Part shown: positions 53,973-63,144 of the stretch, piece after piece
Layout of the letters: each line of letters opens with the position of its first letter
Position numbering within the stretch: position 1 is the stretch's first letter
Origin: Oceanobacillus timonensis
GTDB lineage: Bacteria; Bacillota; Bacilli; Bacillales; Amphibacillaceae
Length of the DNA stretch: 64,000 bases
Reading direction: 5' to 3'
NCBI RefSeq assembly: GCF_900166635.1
Contig: NZ_LT800497.1
Coordinates: 2,590,344-2,654,343 of the forward strand
The notes under the pieces: model-generated
Told to the model about the DNA's origin: nothing
The model's input: only the letters and a program-made list of their open reading frames with translations
Database searches by the model: none
Program-made: the position numbers and the translations under genes

Positions 53973-55314
53973 ATATATCCCCCAATTCTTCAGCAAGTTG
54001 ATCGATTTCTTGTTTGGTACGAATCTCTGTCACAGCTACAAGCATTTGACCTTGATAGGAAGGATCAACCTTTCCTAAATCAAAACCGCCAAGGATTCCT
54101 TTTTCAAGCAAAGCAGTATTTACTTTTGCAATATCTTGATCCAGCTGGATGACAAATTCATTAAAGAAAGAACCTTCATACACAATAGCAATACCCTTCT
54201 CTTTTAATTTCTTTTTCGCATAACGTGCTTTCTGCATGTTCATTTCAGACATTTTTCGTATCCCATGCTTCCCGATTGAACTCATCGCAACGGAGCTGGC
54301 TAACGCATTTAATGCCTGATTGGAACAAATATTTGACGTTGCTTTATCACGACGAATATGCTGTTCTCTTGCTTGCAAAGTCAACACATAACCTCTTGCG
54401 CCATTTTCATCTTTTGTTTGACCAACCAGACGTCCCGGAACTTTGCGCATTAATTTTTTACTGGTTGCGAAATATCCACAATGCGGTCCGCCAAATTGAG
54501 CGGGAATGCCAAACACTTGTGTGTCACCGGTTACAATGTCTGCACCAAATTCTCCCGGCGGAGTCAAGTAGCCGAGTGCAAGCGGGTTGCTGGATACAAT
54601 CAGCATCGTTTTCTCCTGATTTTCTAATAACTGCTGAATCGATTCCATTGGCTCAATCTGACCTAAAAAGTTTGGATATTGAACCACAACACCAGCTATT
54701 TCCTCATCTAACAGCTTTTCAAGATGGGTAAGATCTGTTTTTCCATTCTTTAATGAGATCGGGATAATGTCAACTTCCTGTCCTTTCGCATACGTATGAA
54801 TGACTTGCTGGTATTCCGGATGGACAGCTTCTGACACCAGTACTTTCTTTCGTTTCGTCTGGGCTGCACTTAAATTAACCGCTTCTGCTAAAGCCGTCCC
54901 CCCGTCATACATGGAGGAGTTGGCGATTGGCAGAGCCGTCAGTTCAGAAATCATGGTCTGAAATTCAAAGATAGCCTGTAACTCTCCCTGCGAAATTTCC
55001 GGCTGATAAGGTGTATAAGCCGTATAGAACTCTGATTTCGAAATGACATGGTCAACAATAGAAGGGATGTAATGGTCATACACACCCGCTCCAAGAAAAG
55101 ATACGGTATCTTTGGTTGACGTATTTTTGTTTGCTAAAGCTGTTAACTCCTTGGTCAACGCGTATTCATTCACTGGTGCTTTTAAGTCTAATTCTTTCTG
55201 CAAACGGACACTGGTCGGAATGTCAGCAAATAACGCCTCTGTATCCTTTATTCCTATGACGTCCAACATGTCTTGTTTATCTTCCCTTGTCATCGGCAAA
55301 TAACGAAACTCCAT
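53965..55314 (-). CDS. gcvPA: Glycine dehydrogenase (decarboxylating) subunit 1, GcvPA
   Basis: This 449-residue N-terminal half of the P protein has [54 protein letters not shown] and RVGQT-like [20 protein letters not shown], as in other GcvPA. It forms a heterotetramer with GcvPB. ATG follows AAGGGGG, 12 bp after gcvT. Confidence 0.97.
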   Translation of the reverse strand: MEFRYLPMTREDKQDMLDVIGIKDTEALFADIPTSVRLQKELDLKAPVNEYALTKELTALANKNTSTKDTVSFLGAGVYDHYIPSIVDHVISKSEFYTAYTPYQPEISQGELQAIFEFQTMISELTALPIANSSMYDGGTALAEAVNLSAAQTKRKKVLVSEAVHPEYQQVIHTYAKGQEVDIIPISLKNGKTDLTHLEKLLDEEIAGVVVQYPNFLGQIEPMESIQQLLENQEKTMLIVSSNPLALGYLTPPGEFGADIVTGDTQVFGIPAQFGGPHCGYFATSKKLMRKVPGRLVGQTKDENGARGYVLTLQAREQHIRRDKATSNICSNQALNALASSVAMSSIGKHGIRKMSEMNMQKARYAKKKLKEKGIAIVYEGSFFNEFVIQLDQDIAKVNTALLEKGILGGFDLGKVDPSYQGQMLVAVTEIRTKQEIDQLAEELGDIYA

Positions 55315-55326
55315 CTTTTCTCCCCC

Positions 55327-56436
55327 TTATTTGTTACGCTGATAGAATGGTGTCTTGACTACTTTTGCTCTTAAGCGGCGTTTACGGACCTGAATTTCCA
55401 TCTCTGTTCCAATCTCTGTGAATGCAGATTGAACCAGCACGAATCCAATATTTTTGTGTTGAGTCGGTGATTGTGTGCCGGAAGTAACAAATCCAATTTC
55501 TTTATCATCCTGATACACAGCATAACCATGTCTCGGAATGCCTTTATCTATCATCTCGATGCCAACAAGCTGCCTCGCTGCCCCATGATTTGCTTGTTGT
55601 TCAAGTGCTTCTTTCCCAATAAAATCGGTACCCTTATTCAGCTTTACAGCAAAACCTAAACCAGCTTCCAATGGCGAAATATCAGGTGAGAGCTCTTGCC
55701 CATACAAAGCAAGCCCTGCTTCAAACCGGAGTGTATCTCTTGCTCCTAAGCCGACAGGCTGTATTCCTTCCTCTTTTCCTGTTTCTAATAAAAGATTCCA
55801 TAAACGTTCGCCATTTTCTGAATCCAGATAAATTTCAAAACCATCTTCCCCTGTATAGCCTGTTCTGGAAATGAAGGCTTTCCCATCTATCCCTTCCACC
55901 ACCACATCCTTTTTAAAACGGAAGAAAGAGATATCATCAAGTGGTTCCTTTACAACTTTTTGTAAAATCTGCTCCGCTTTTGGTCCTTGCAACGCTAATT
56001 GTGCTAAATTTTCCGAAATATTTTCTATGACGACATTTGCAGTAAACTTATTTTTCTCCTGCAGCCACGCAAAGTCTTTTTCTGTATTCGCTGCATTAAC
56101 AACAAGCAAGTATTCATTTTCCGCAAGCATATAGACAATGAAATCATCGACTGTCCCGCCATTTTCATAGCACATCATCGTATACTGTGCCTTATTTGGT
56201 ACAAGCTTGGTAATATCATTTGTGCATACTGTCTGTAGAAAATGCCCGCTTCCTGGTCCACTTACCAAAATCTCCCCCATATGCGACACATCAAACAACC
56301 CGGCTTTTGTCCGAACGGCTTCATGCTCCTCTTTAATACTTGAAAACTGAACCGGTAAATCCCATCCGCCGAAATCAATGGTCTTGGCAACCCTTTCATA
56401 AGCTGGAAAAATTGGCGTACGTTTTAATACCCCCAT
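55327..56436 (-). CDS. gcvT: Aminomethyltransferase GcvT
   Basis: GcvT transfers the methylene group from aminomethyl-lipoyl-GcvH to tetrahydrofolate, releasing ammonia. The 369-residue protein has [50 protein letters not shown] and [23 protein letters not shown] follows AAAAGGAGAG. First gene of the operon, controlled by the glycine riboswitch upstream. Its product feeds FolD (34254-35111) with methylene-tetrahydrofolate. Confidence 0.97.
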   Translation of the reverse strand: MGVLKRTPIFPAYERVAKTIDFGGWDLPVQFSSIKEEHEAVRTKAGLFDVSHMGEILVSGPGSGHFLQTVCTNDITKLVPNKAQYTMMCYENGGTVDDFIVYMLAENEYLLVVNAANTEKDFAWLQEKNKFTANVVIENISENLAQLALQGPKAEQILQKVVKEPLDDISFFRFKKDVVVEGIDGKAFISRTGYTGEDGFEIYLDSENGERLWNLLLETGKEEGIQPVGLGARDTLRFEAGLALYGQELSPDISPLEAGLGFAVKLNKGTDFIGKEALEQQANHGAARQLVGIEMIDKGIPRHGYAVYQDDKEIGFVTSGTQSPTQHKNIGFVLVQSAFTEIGTEMEIQVRKRRLRAKVVKTPFYQRNK

Positions 56437-56501
56437 CGGATTCTCTCCTTTTTAAAGTTGATTAAAATCTGCTGGTAAAACAAAGTCATTGATTTTTCGC
56501 A

Positions 56502-56534
56502 CAAAAATAGAGACTCCTCCTCAAAGAAGTCTCT
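56502..56534 (-). terminator. Riboswitch expression-platform terminator
   Basis: On the minus strand AGAGACTTC pairs with GGAGTCTCT around a short loop, followed by ATTTTTGT. It lies between the second glycine aptamer and gcvT; the 5' arm overlaps the aptamer end (GGACAGAGAC), giving the switch between termination and read-through. Confidence 0.85.
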
Positions 56535-56745
56535 GTCCGCAAACCAGAAAGTTGCGTATCCGCCAAATCGCAGGGTATGTTACAGCCCGTAGACAGGGAT
56601 ACTTGCTTCGTGGGTGGTTCATAAGTGTTACAAACTTATAAACGCTCTCCAGAGTAGCGTCCTACAAGAGTCTTTTTGCCTGAGAGATTCGCTCTTAACT
56701 TGCTCCTTCGGCGTTACATAGACTGTAAGCTCTCCCCTTGTATTC
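56530..56745 (-). ncRNA. Tandem glycine riboswitch (gcvT type)
   Basis: On the minus strand aptamer 1 has ATACAAGGGGAGAGC, CGCCGAAGGAGCAAG and AATCTCTCAGGCAAAAAGAC, all standard. The linker CTCTTGTAGGACGCTACTCT leads to aptamer 2 (GGAGAGCGTTTATAAG, AACCACCCACGAAGCAAG, AACTTTCTGGTTTGCGGACA GAG), which is more divergent but has the same order as the B. subtilis gcvT switch. Glycine binding should prevent the terminator and switch the operon on. Confidence 0.92.
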
Positions 56746-56772
56746 ATCCGCTGATTGAATATATGCATGTTG

Positions 56773-56801
56773 GTTATACTAAAGGATGTATAACCTGTCA
56801 T
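56773..56801 (-). promoter_or_regulatory. Sigma-A promoter of the gcv operon
   Basis: ATGACA (56796-56801) and TATAAC (56773-56778) with a 17-bp spacer on the minus strand, about 30 bp upstream of the riboswitch start. Confidence 0.7.
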
Positions 56802-56907
56802 TCTATATATATGTTAGCAGGAAAATCTATTTGACAAAAGTATATCATATCTCTTCAAAAAAGTAATCGAAAACCATATTTAAACTGCAAGGATGTGAAT
56901 CAAATAT

Positions 56908-58572
56908 ATGGATTCTATTCAAGTTCAACAAGATAATCAATTTATAAATGATTTAGAATCAGCTTTTCGTGATGAAAATGACTTAACAAATTGGGAGCTT
57001 TTTCGTATGGCATACCAGGCGGCAAATGTAACCAAACGGCCCTCTTTCAGAGGATTGCAAGCATTGGAATACCTGCCTCATTTGGATATTTTAGACCACC
57101 AATTACAAGCTGCGGAACAAGCAATTGAAACGATGCATGGACGTGCCATTTTAGCGGATGAAGTAGGGCTTGGAAAGACAATTGAAGCAGGCCTGGTTTT
57201 AAAAGAATATATGGTAAGAGGACTGGTGAAGAAAGCACTCATACTTGTTCCTGCTTCTCTCGTTAATCAATGGGAAAAAGAATTAAATGAGAAATTTTTA
57301 ATCCCTGCTATTGCTTATCGAAAAAATTACAGCTGGGAAGATAATGCCATTATTATATCTTCTATTGATTCAGCCAAACGTTCTCCGCATCGGGAGGCGA
57401 TCTTAGAGTTAGATTATGATTTTATTCTGGTGGATGAAGCACATAAATTAAAAAATGAGCAGACAAAAAACTACCAATTTGTACAGGAATTAAAGAAAAA
57501 GTATTGTCTTTTATTAACAGCTACGCCTGTCCAGAATAAGCTGTTAGAATTATTTAATCTGGTCAGCCTTTTAAAACCTGGACATTTAGGTAATTATAAA
57601 AGTTTCACAGAGAAATACGGAAAGGATCGCCAAAAAATGGAGCGGGATCCTTATCTGAAGAAACTTGTTCAGCAAGTGATGGTTCGTAACACAAGAAAAG
57701 ATACAACTTTAAACCATTCCAAAAGAAACATCGAGACGATCTGGACATCGCTGCCTGACAGTTACCAGAAGGTTTACCAGCAATTAATGGAGTTGTCTTT
57801 TGGAATGGCATCATTTGCTAAAATCACTTATTTACGTGAATTCTGCTCTTCCAGAGAAGCCTGTTTTACGTCACTGATAAAATTAGGCGATCATGAAAAT
57901 CATACAGCTATACAAGAAGCCATCGGAAATATTGAACAGTTGGAGCATCATCCAAAAGCGGAGGCGTTAACCAATCTGATTAAATCCCTGGATGGAGAAA
58001 AAGTGATTGTTTTTACGGAATATCGTGCCACCCAGTATTATTTGCAATGGTACCTGCAGCAGCATGGGATCTCCTCCGTGCCTTTTCGCGGCGGATTTAA
58101 AAGGGGTAAAAAAGATTGGATGAAACAATTATTTAAAAATCATGCGCAGGTACTGATTGCTACAGAAGCTGGCGGGGAAGGAATTAACCTGCAATTTTGC
58201 CATCACCTGATTAATTATGATTTACCTTGGAATCCAATGCGTTTGGAACAGCGAATCGGCCGTATTCATCGTTATGGTCAGGAATCAGATGTGCACATCT
58301 ATAATATTGTCACGAAACAGACGATTGAGGAGCATGTGTTATCCATGCTTTATGAAAAAATAAATCTGTTTGAAAATGTGATTGGTAACTTAGACGCTAT
58401 TTTAGCAGAGTTAAAAGTGGACAGCATGGAAAAAGAAATCGAATCGATTTATCAGGAATCCACTTCAGCGGGAGAAGTCCGGATTAAACTCGACAATCTG
58501 GCATCTGTGATGGAACAGGCAAATACGGAAATACAAAATGAGGAGCAGTATAGAGATGGAACAGCAAATTGA
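56908..58572 (+). CDS. yqhH: SNF2-type DEAD/DEAH helicase YqhH
   Basis: This 554-residue SWI2/SNF2-family ATPase has motif I ADEVGLGKTIEAG, motif Ia LVPASLVNQW, motif II VDEAHKLKN, motif III LLLTATPVQNK, and in the second lobe VIVFTEYRATQYYL, ATEAGGEGINLQFCH and motif VI QRIGRIHRYGQ. Such proteins translocate on double-stranded DNA or displace bound proteins, often RNA polymerase (RapA-like). Target unknown. Ribosome site AAGGATGTG. The reading frame overlaps the start of yqhG by 17 bp; divergent from the gcv operon as in B. subtilis. Confidence 0.93.
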   Translation: MDSIQVQQDNQFINDLESAFRDENDLTNWELFRMAYQAANVTKRPSFRGLQALEYLPHLDILDHQLQAAEQAIETMHGRAILADEVGLGKTIEAGLVLKEYMVRGLVKKALILVPASLVNQWEKELNEKFLIPAIAYRKNYSWEDNAIIISSIDSAKRSPHREAILELDYDFILVDEAHKLKNEQTKNYQFVQELKKKYCLLLTATPVQNKLLELFNLVSLLKPGHLGNYKSFTEKYGKDRQKMERDPYLKKLVQQVMVRNTRKDTTLNHSKRNIETIWTSLPDSYQKVYQQLMELSFGMASFAKITYLREFCSSREACFTSLIKLGDHENHTAIQEAIGNIEQLEHHPKAEALTNLIKSLDGEKVIVFTEYRATQYYLQWYLQQHGISSVPFRGGFKRGKKDWMKQLFKNHAQVLIATEAGGEGINLQFCHHLINYDLPWNPMRLEQRIGRIHRYGQESDVHIYNIVTKQTIEEHVLSMLYEKINLFENVIGNLDAILAELKVDSMEKEIESIYQESTSAGEVRIKLDNLASVMEQANTEIQNEEQYRDGTAN

Positions 58573-59344
58573 TTTATCAGCATTTCTTACCGACTACTTT
58601 GAAACAAAACATTGTACCATTCTTTCTAAAGATGAAGGGCAAATCCATATTCAGCTGACTGAGAAAATGGATAAGGAATTAATGAATCGCCCCTTCTATT
58701 GGCATTACATCAAAAAAATAGGACGGGAAGGAGAACCTCAAGCACTTCGATTGATTACAGACAAAGAAAAAACAAATGAACCCGGAGAATGGATTCATTT
58801 TGGCAGTCCGAGACTTCATCAAATTATGAATAAACTGACGGAAAAAGAACGCTATACAAGGTTGTTTGAACAAGTTCGCACTTCAGACAATACACCCTTG
58901 TATCCTTGGCTTGTTGCAAATATAAAAATCAGTTACCGTGGCGCACAACATAAAGACGAAATATTTTCTATTGGCTTGCAGTTACTCCACGGACATATGA
59001 CCTTAAACATGATGGATTTTCTGGAGGATATTCCTCTTGATAGAACCATCTCAGATTATTGTTATACACTGACACCGATGATCCAGCCTAAAAGCGGTTT
59101 TCTCCGTATTCAGAATGTTTTATTACAGCATGTTCAAAACCAGGATAATGCTTGGGCTGCTGCTTCTATAGAGCAATTGGAAACAGAAAAAGCAACATTA
59201 AAGCATTTTTATGAAGATGAACCTGACCATCCAAGATATGTGGAAGAATTAGAAGCTTTGGAGAAACGGTTTAAACCAACAATTTCTTTTCAAGTAATCA
59301 ATGGAGGAATTTTTTATTTAACGCAACGGCAACTGGAGGAGTGA
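58556..59344 (+). CDS. yqhG: YqhG family protein of unknown function
   Basis: This 262-residue soluble protein has FLTDYFETKHCTILSKDEGQ, NRPFYWHYIKKIGREGEP, LWF-free GEWIHFGSPRLHQIMNKL, and a charged C-terminal helical part (EDEPDHPRYVEELEALEKRF). Length and the overlap with the helicase match B. subtilis YqhG. The tight coupling with yqhH suggests a partner of the helicase. ATG at 58556 follows AGGAG by ten bases; six open upstream codons lack a site. Confidence 0.88.
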   Translation: MEQQIDLSAFLTDYFETKHCTILSKDEGQIHIQLTEKMDKELMNRPFYWHYIKKIGREGEPQALRLITDKEKTNEPGEWIHFGSPRLHQIMNKLTEKERYTRLFEQVRTSDNTPLYPWLVANIKISYRGAQHKDEIFSIGLQLLHGHMTLNMMDFLEDIPLDRTISDYCYTLTPMIQPKSGFLRIQNVLLQHVQNQDNAWAAASIEQLETEKATLKHFYEDEPDHPRYVEELEALEKRFKPTISFQVINGGIFYLTQRQLEE

Positions 59345-59346
59345 GT

Positions 59347-59406
59347 TAGGGACCCACGGAAAGACTGGTGTTTTTCCGTAGCGGTCGGCTTAATCTCACA
59401 ACATTA
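59347..59406 (+). repeat. Partial copy of the dispersed repeat after yqhG
   Basis: GGACCCACGGAAAGAC and GTTTTTCCGTAGCGGTCGGC followed by TTAATCTCACAACATT match consecutive parts of the element at 60928-61105 (its CCCACGGAAAGCG, TTTTTCCGTAGCGGTCGGCT and TAACCTGACAACATT). The two CGGAAA/TTTCCG segments can pair to form a hairpin. Confidence 0.7.
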
Positions 59407-59442
59407 CAAAACGTTATACTTTTTTATGCTTGAAACAAAGAA

Positions 59443-59492
59443 AATCCGGACTTATCTGAATTCTGGTAAAAGAATTCAAATATATCCGGATT
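59443..59492 (-). terminator. Terminator after the DUF2759 gene
   Basis: A 21-bp stem with a few mismatches (arms AATCCGGA...GAATTC and complement), loop of 8; on the minus strand it is followed by TTTTCTTTG. It may also help end the yqhHG transcript. Confidence 0.7.
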
Positions 59493-59516
59493 CTTCATTA
59501 ACTGAAACACGTTTTT

Positions 59517-59690
59517 TTATCCAACAATTTCTGAAATAATCGTTGCAATAGAAAAGAAACCAAACACAACAGCAGCCAGACCAGAGAATAATAGCGCCAG
59601 TATATTTTTATACTTCAACTGGCGAACGATGGATACAACCGCTAATAATGCAACTGCTAAAAATAAAATACCTAATACAATATGGCCCAT
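59517..59690 (-). CDS. yqgW: Small two-span membrane protein, DUF2759/YqgW-like
   Basis: This 57-residue protein is encoded from ATG at 59690 behind AAAAGGAGGAG. Two hydrophobic helices, HIVLGILFLAVALLAVVSIV and ILALLFSGLAAVVFGFFSI, are joined by the basic turn RQLKYKN. Size, topology and the neighbour yqgX on the opposite strand match the DUF2759 (YqgW) family as I recall it. Function unknown. Confidence 0.72.
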   Translation of the reverse strand: MGHIVLGILFLAVALLAVVSIVRQLKYKNILALLFSGLAAVVFGFFSIATIISEIVG

Positions 59691-59832
59691 CCGAAAAACT
59701 CCTCCTTTTCAAGGTAAAGAATCTTGTGTAAAATGTCAGTATTTAATACTATGTAATTATCGTTAAACTATTTATATTTTATAGTATTTCCAAGCGTTTG
59801 TCGAGTTATTATAAAAGAATGGAGAGAAGAAT

Positions 59833-60462
59833 ATGGAAATCATCGCAATGCCAGTAGGACTGGTTCAGGCAAATTGTTATATCGTTTACAAAAAAGAAGA
59901 AAAAGAAGCTTTGGTCATTGATCCCGGCGGAGAACCCGAAAAAATCATCGAAGCTATCAAAAGCAATCATTTACATGTGAAGGCCATCCTGCTGACACAT
60001 GCGCATTTTGATCATATAGGAGGGCTAGACCGTGTACGAGAATTCACGAATGCACCAGTCTATCTTCATAAAGCCGAATGGAACTGGTTAGGAGAACCTG
60101 CATTAAATGGATCGATTAAACTGACAGGACAGACGATTGCTGCTCAGGAGGCGGATACAGAATTGACAGAAGGAACGCTGCATATCGGAAGCTTTTCAAT
60201 AGAAACGTTACACACACCCGGACACTCTCCAGGAAGTATCAGTTTCGTTTTTTCTGAAGATAATTTTGCTGTCTCTGGAGACGTATTATTTCAACAGGGC
60301 ATTGGCAGAACAGACTTAATCGAGGGAGATATAGATATCTTGGAAAAGTCCATAAGGGAAAAACTTTATCATCTGCCGGCAGATTTAACCGTTCTCCCCG
60401 GCCATGGTCCTGCAACAACCATCGACTATGAAAAGAAAAATAATCCTTTTTTCCCTGCATAA
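59833..60462 (+). CDS. yqgX: Metallo-beta-lactamase fold hydrolase YqgX (glyoxalase II-like)
   Basis: This 209-residue enzyme has the two-metal site THAHFDHIGG (HxHxDH), His in HTPGHSPGSI, Asp in AVSGDVLFQQGIGRTDL, and His in LPGHGPATT. Such proteins hydrolyse S-glutathione- or bacillithiol-type thioesters (for example S-lactoyl-bacillithiol); the true substrate here is unknown. ATG follows GGAGAG. Confidence 0.92.
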   Translation: MEIIAMPVGLVQANCYIVYKKEEKEALVIDPGGEPEKIIEAIKSNHLHVKAILLTHAHFDHIGGLDRVREFTNAPVYLHKAEWNWLGEPALNGSIKLTGQTIAAQEADTELTEGTLHIGSFSIETLHTPGHSPGSISFVFSEDNFAVSGDVLFQQGIGRTDLIEGDIDILEKSIREKLYHLPADLTVLPGHGPATTIDYEKKNNPFFPA

Positions 60463-60482
60463 AGAAAAATATTGTATCGATG

Positions 60483-60522
60483 AAAAAAGACCGCCTGTTT
60501 GACATACAGATGGTCTTTTTTC
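60483..60522. terminator. Bidirectional terminator between yqgX and yqgY
   Basis: A 16-bp stem AAAAAAGACCGCCTGT with mismatches and a 7-base loop, with A- and T-rich outer ends, serves both converging genes. Confidence 0.8.
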
Positions 60523-60531
60523 CGCTGTTTT

Positions 60532-60774
60532 TTAATGTCCAAATCCAGGTACCAGGATAAACTCTGAATACCAGGTATATCCCACAATAAATACCGTACA
60601 ATATGCACCGAATAAGTACATGTACATACGTTCAGACAGCTTTAAGTAACTCAGTGTAAGGAAAAACGCCGTTTGAACCAGGAATAATAGTGCAGTATTC
60701 AGCATGTCACCTACATAAAACATTACTGTAAAAATACCTGTCCAAAAGGCAAGAACACGAAACATGCGGTCCAT
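60532..60774 (-). CDS. yqgY: DUF2626 small membrane protein YqgY
   Basis: 80 residues: MDRMFRVLAFWTGIFTVMFY, then two more hydrophobic segments, ending SEFILVPGFGH, characteristic of the DUF2626/YqgY family. ATG at 60774 follows AAAGGAGGGGG; eleven open codons upstream are ignored. Function unknown. In B. subtilis yqgX-yqgY lie on the far side of comGA; here they are between yqhG and comGG. Confidence 0.88.
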   Translation of the reverse strand: MDRMFRVLAFWTGIFTVMFYVGDMLNTALLFLVQTAFFLTLSYLKLSERMYMYLFGAYCTVFIVGYTWYSEFILVPGFGH

Positions 60775-60927
60775 GTCTTCCCCCTCCTTTATAGGTAACG
60801 TTCTCATAGTTATTATATACGAGCAAGAAAGGATTGTAAACGGTTCTTATAAATATCATCCCCCCAATGATATTTATTTATTTGAAAACAATGATAAAAA
60901 TGACATTTTATTCATTATCCGTCTTAC

Positions 60928-61105
60928 AAAAGCTCTTTGGCGGGACGAGTAAACGCAGCAATGTTGTCAGGTTAAGCCGACCGCTACGGAAAAATACTGC
61001 GCTTTCCGTGGGCTTGAGCTCAGCCTCCTCGAAAAAAGAAGATCACTTTTTTCTGCGGGGTCTTCCCACTGGGACTGCGCTTACTCGCCCCACCGAAGAG
61101 CTTTT
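60928..61105 (-). repeat. Full-length 178-bp dispersed element with 31-bp terminal inverted repeats
   Basis: The left end AAAAGCTCTTTGGCGGGACG (60928-60958 in full) and the right end (61075-61105) are inverted copies of each other with 27 of 31 matches. Inside are CAATGTTGTCAGGTTAAGCC, GACCGCTACGGAAAAA, GCGCTTTCCGTGGGC, AGCCTCCTCG and CTGCGGGGTCT. The last segments resemble a repeat common in intergenic regions of Bacillaceae. No coding capacity. Related partial copies lie at 6198, 23684, 43790, 59347 and 63145. Confidence 0.8.
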
Positions 61106-61116
61106 GCGCTTTCCCA

Positions 61117-63124
61117 GTCGAGTAAGCGGGAATTCAGTTCTATAACTTCTGACTGAATTCCTCTACTCCTCCCAGAACCGTGCGAGCGGTATTACCGCAC
61201 ACGGCTCCTCCTATCAACCTTCACAGAATATAGCTAATGTGATTTCGCAGGCTATATATATTTACTCTAATTTCCGGACGGACAAGCGGATACTTTTGTA
61301 CGAACCGTTGAAACTTCTCCCAACTGAATGATTTCTTCTGGCTTCGTCGATTCATCCACTTGAATAAAAGTTGTTTCACTTTGTCGTAAAAGTACCTTAC
61401 TTCATATATATTATCCGTGACACAATAGTAGTTGTAATAGCCTTGGAGCGCTAAATTGAGTCGCTCCATAATTAATCGGATATCCATCGTTCGATGCTTC
61501 TGAAGCCACTCCTTGTGCCTTTTAAGTTTTGCTTTCACTTTCTTGCTGCTGCTTTTACGCTTCACTCGGAACCTTCCGTTCCGGCTTCTGCTGCAGTAGT
61601 GCGTGAAACCCAGAAAATCAAAGGTAGGTGGCTTCCCTTTCTTTTTACGCTTACAGTCCTCTTCAGCGAAACGGCCAAACGGAATAATAGTAGTCTTCTC
61701 TTCCGCCATCTCTAGGCGGAATTTGTTTAACCGTTTTCTAAGCTTGTGGTAAAAGGCTTCTGCATCGCTTTTGTGTTGAAAGCAACATACGAAATCATCC
61801 GCATATCGAACCATGTATGACTGGCCTCTGCTTTCTTTGCGTATCTTCTTCTCAAACCATAAATCAAGAACGTAATGCAGGTATATATTCCCAAGAATTG
61901 GCGAAATGATGCCACCTTGCGGAGTGCCTCCCTCTGTCCGATAATACTTTCCTTCCTCCATATAGCCGCCTTTTAGAAAGCGACCAATAATTCGAAGGAA
62001 GCTTGGGTCATTAATACGGTGCTCCAGAAAGGTCATCATCCATTTATGGTCTACATTGTCAAAGAAGCCTTTGATGTCTACATCTACTACATAACTGGTA
62101 TATCGCTTTTCAATATACACGTTTAGCGTCTTTAACGCATCATGACAGTTTCTTTTCGGACGAAATCCAAAGGAGCTGTCGAGAAAGTCATTCTCGTAAA
62201 TAGCGTTTAATATCTTGGCCATACCTCTTTGAACGATTTTATCTTCATGTTCCGGGATACCTAAGGGTCTTTTCTTCTTTGTACCGGGTTTGTCAATATA
62301 CGTTCTTCTTACCGGCACTGGTCGATACTTCTTCCCTTTCATGCGCAATACTAAGTCTTTGATATTATCGTCCAAATTGGCTCCATATTCTCCTTTGGTT
62401 ACCTCATTGATACCTGTAGCCTTTTTATTTGGAAGTTCCTTATGGCATTGTTTCAGATTTTCTTCATTGAGAAGATGTGCTAAAGATGTAAAGACCATAT
62501 CCTTATTTTCTTTCGCTAATTCTGCTATCCTTCGCAGTTCAGTTTCCATTCATTCTCCACCTCCGTGTGTGGTTGATGTGTCCCCTTGAAGGGCATTGAT
62601 AAGTGGTGGCCTTTCCTCCATCAGCGTTACCCGACTTCATTGGTACTATGCCACCATCCGACTACCTTTAGGCTTCTGGCTACCTCACTTTATTATCGCT
62701 TGTTCACCATTACCTTCCTGCTAATTTGTTGGAAAGACCGTAAAGGTTCTCCCGAGTTGCCGTGATATATCTATGTGTAACGTGCCAAGGTCATCGACTC
62801 CGAGGAAGCTAGTGTTTTCTTGCCTTTTGTCGTAAACACCAGTGTTGTCTTCTAAGCTCCTGAACTTATCGACCTTCCTATCTCTTCACGGAATTTCGAA
62901 GCTCTATCCCTTCAACCGCTCTTGGTTTTCCGCCCATTACCTCACTGTCTACGCTTAAAAGCTTGTGTTACCACAAGCCCTCCAAGACTCGCTACGAGTG
63001 AATGGCTAGTTCTTTCTCGACGGGAATCCCACCCGCTATATATCACGACCTATGCTCGGTCGCTCCAGGAGTCTCCGTATTTTTCCTCCGCTAGTTAGCT
63101 TTATTGCTATCTACTTGTAGCTAC
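61117..63124 (-). mobile_element. Group II intron with its own maturase (5' end approximate)
   Basis: Read on the minus strand, domain V is at 61175-61207 (GAGCCGTGTGCGG... CGCACGGTTC with the catalytic AGC triad), followed by a domain VI hairpin containing GGAATTCAGT/ACTGAATTCC and an end near CGAC at 61117. The maturase gene (61221-62549) lies in domain IV. The 574 bases upstream of it carry the structured domains I-III. A typical GUGYG 5' end was not found; the start lies somewhere around 63030-63150. The element sits between two repeat copies next to comGG, so it splits no visible gene. Confidence 0.8.
61221..62549 (-). CDS. ltrA: Group II intron reverse transcriptase/maturase
   Basis: This 442-residue intron-encoded protein has RT domains with RPVPVRRTYIDKPGTKKKRP, DSSFGFRPKRNCHDALKTLN, VDVDIKGFFDNVDHKWMM, EGGTPQGGIISPILGNIYLH and the catalytic YADDF box (MVRYADDFVCCF), then the maturase X domain (GIIM; RMDIRLIM-like TMDIRLIMERLNLALQGYYN). 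No C-terminal HNH endonuclease is seen, so mobility would use endonuclease-independent priming. The frame is intact from ATG to stop, so the intron may still be active. Splicing of its own RNA is the expected function. Confidence 0.93.
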   Translation of the reverse strand: METELRRIAELAKENKDMVFTSLAHLLNEENLKQCHKELPNKKATGINEVTKGEYGANLDDNIKDLVLRMKGKKYRPVPVRRTYIDKPGTKKKRPLGIPEHEDKIVQRGMAKILNAIYENDFLDSSFGFRPKRNCHDALKTLNVYIEKRYTSYVVDVDIKGFFDNVDHKWMMTFLEHRINDPSFLRIIGRFLKGGYMEEGKYYRTEGGTPQGGIISPILGNIYLHYVLDLWFEKKIRKESRGQSYMVRYADDFVCCFQHKSDAEAFYHKLRKRLNKFRLEMAEEKTTIIPFGRFAEEDCKRKKKGKPPTFDFLGFTHYCSRSRNGRFRVKRKSSSKKVKAKLKRHKEWLQKHRTMDIRLIMERLNLALQGYYNYYCVTDNIYEVRYFYDKVKQLLFKWMNRRSQKKSFSWEKFQRFVQKYPLVRPEIRVNIYSLRNHISYIL

Positions 63125-63144
63125 TATATTTTTTATAAAATTCA

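Noticed and set aside
60867..61145. 92-codon plus-strand frame across the full-length repeat
   Set aside because: Open only because of the repeat's composition; codons follow palindromes, no ribosome site.
61117..63124. Assignment of the intron to class C like the Oceanobacillus iheyensis intron of known structure
   Set aside because: Domain V sequence and the long domain VI stem differ from that intron as I recall it, and the upstream domains do not start with its GUGUGCCCGG.
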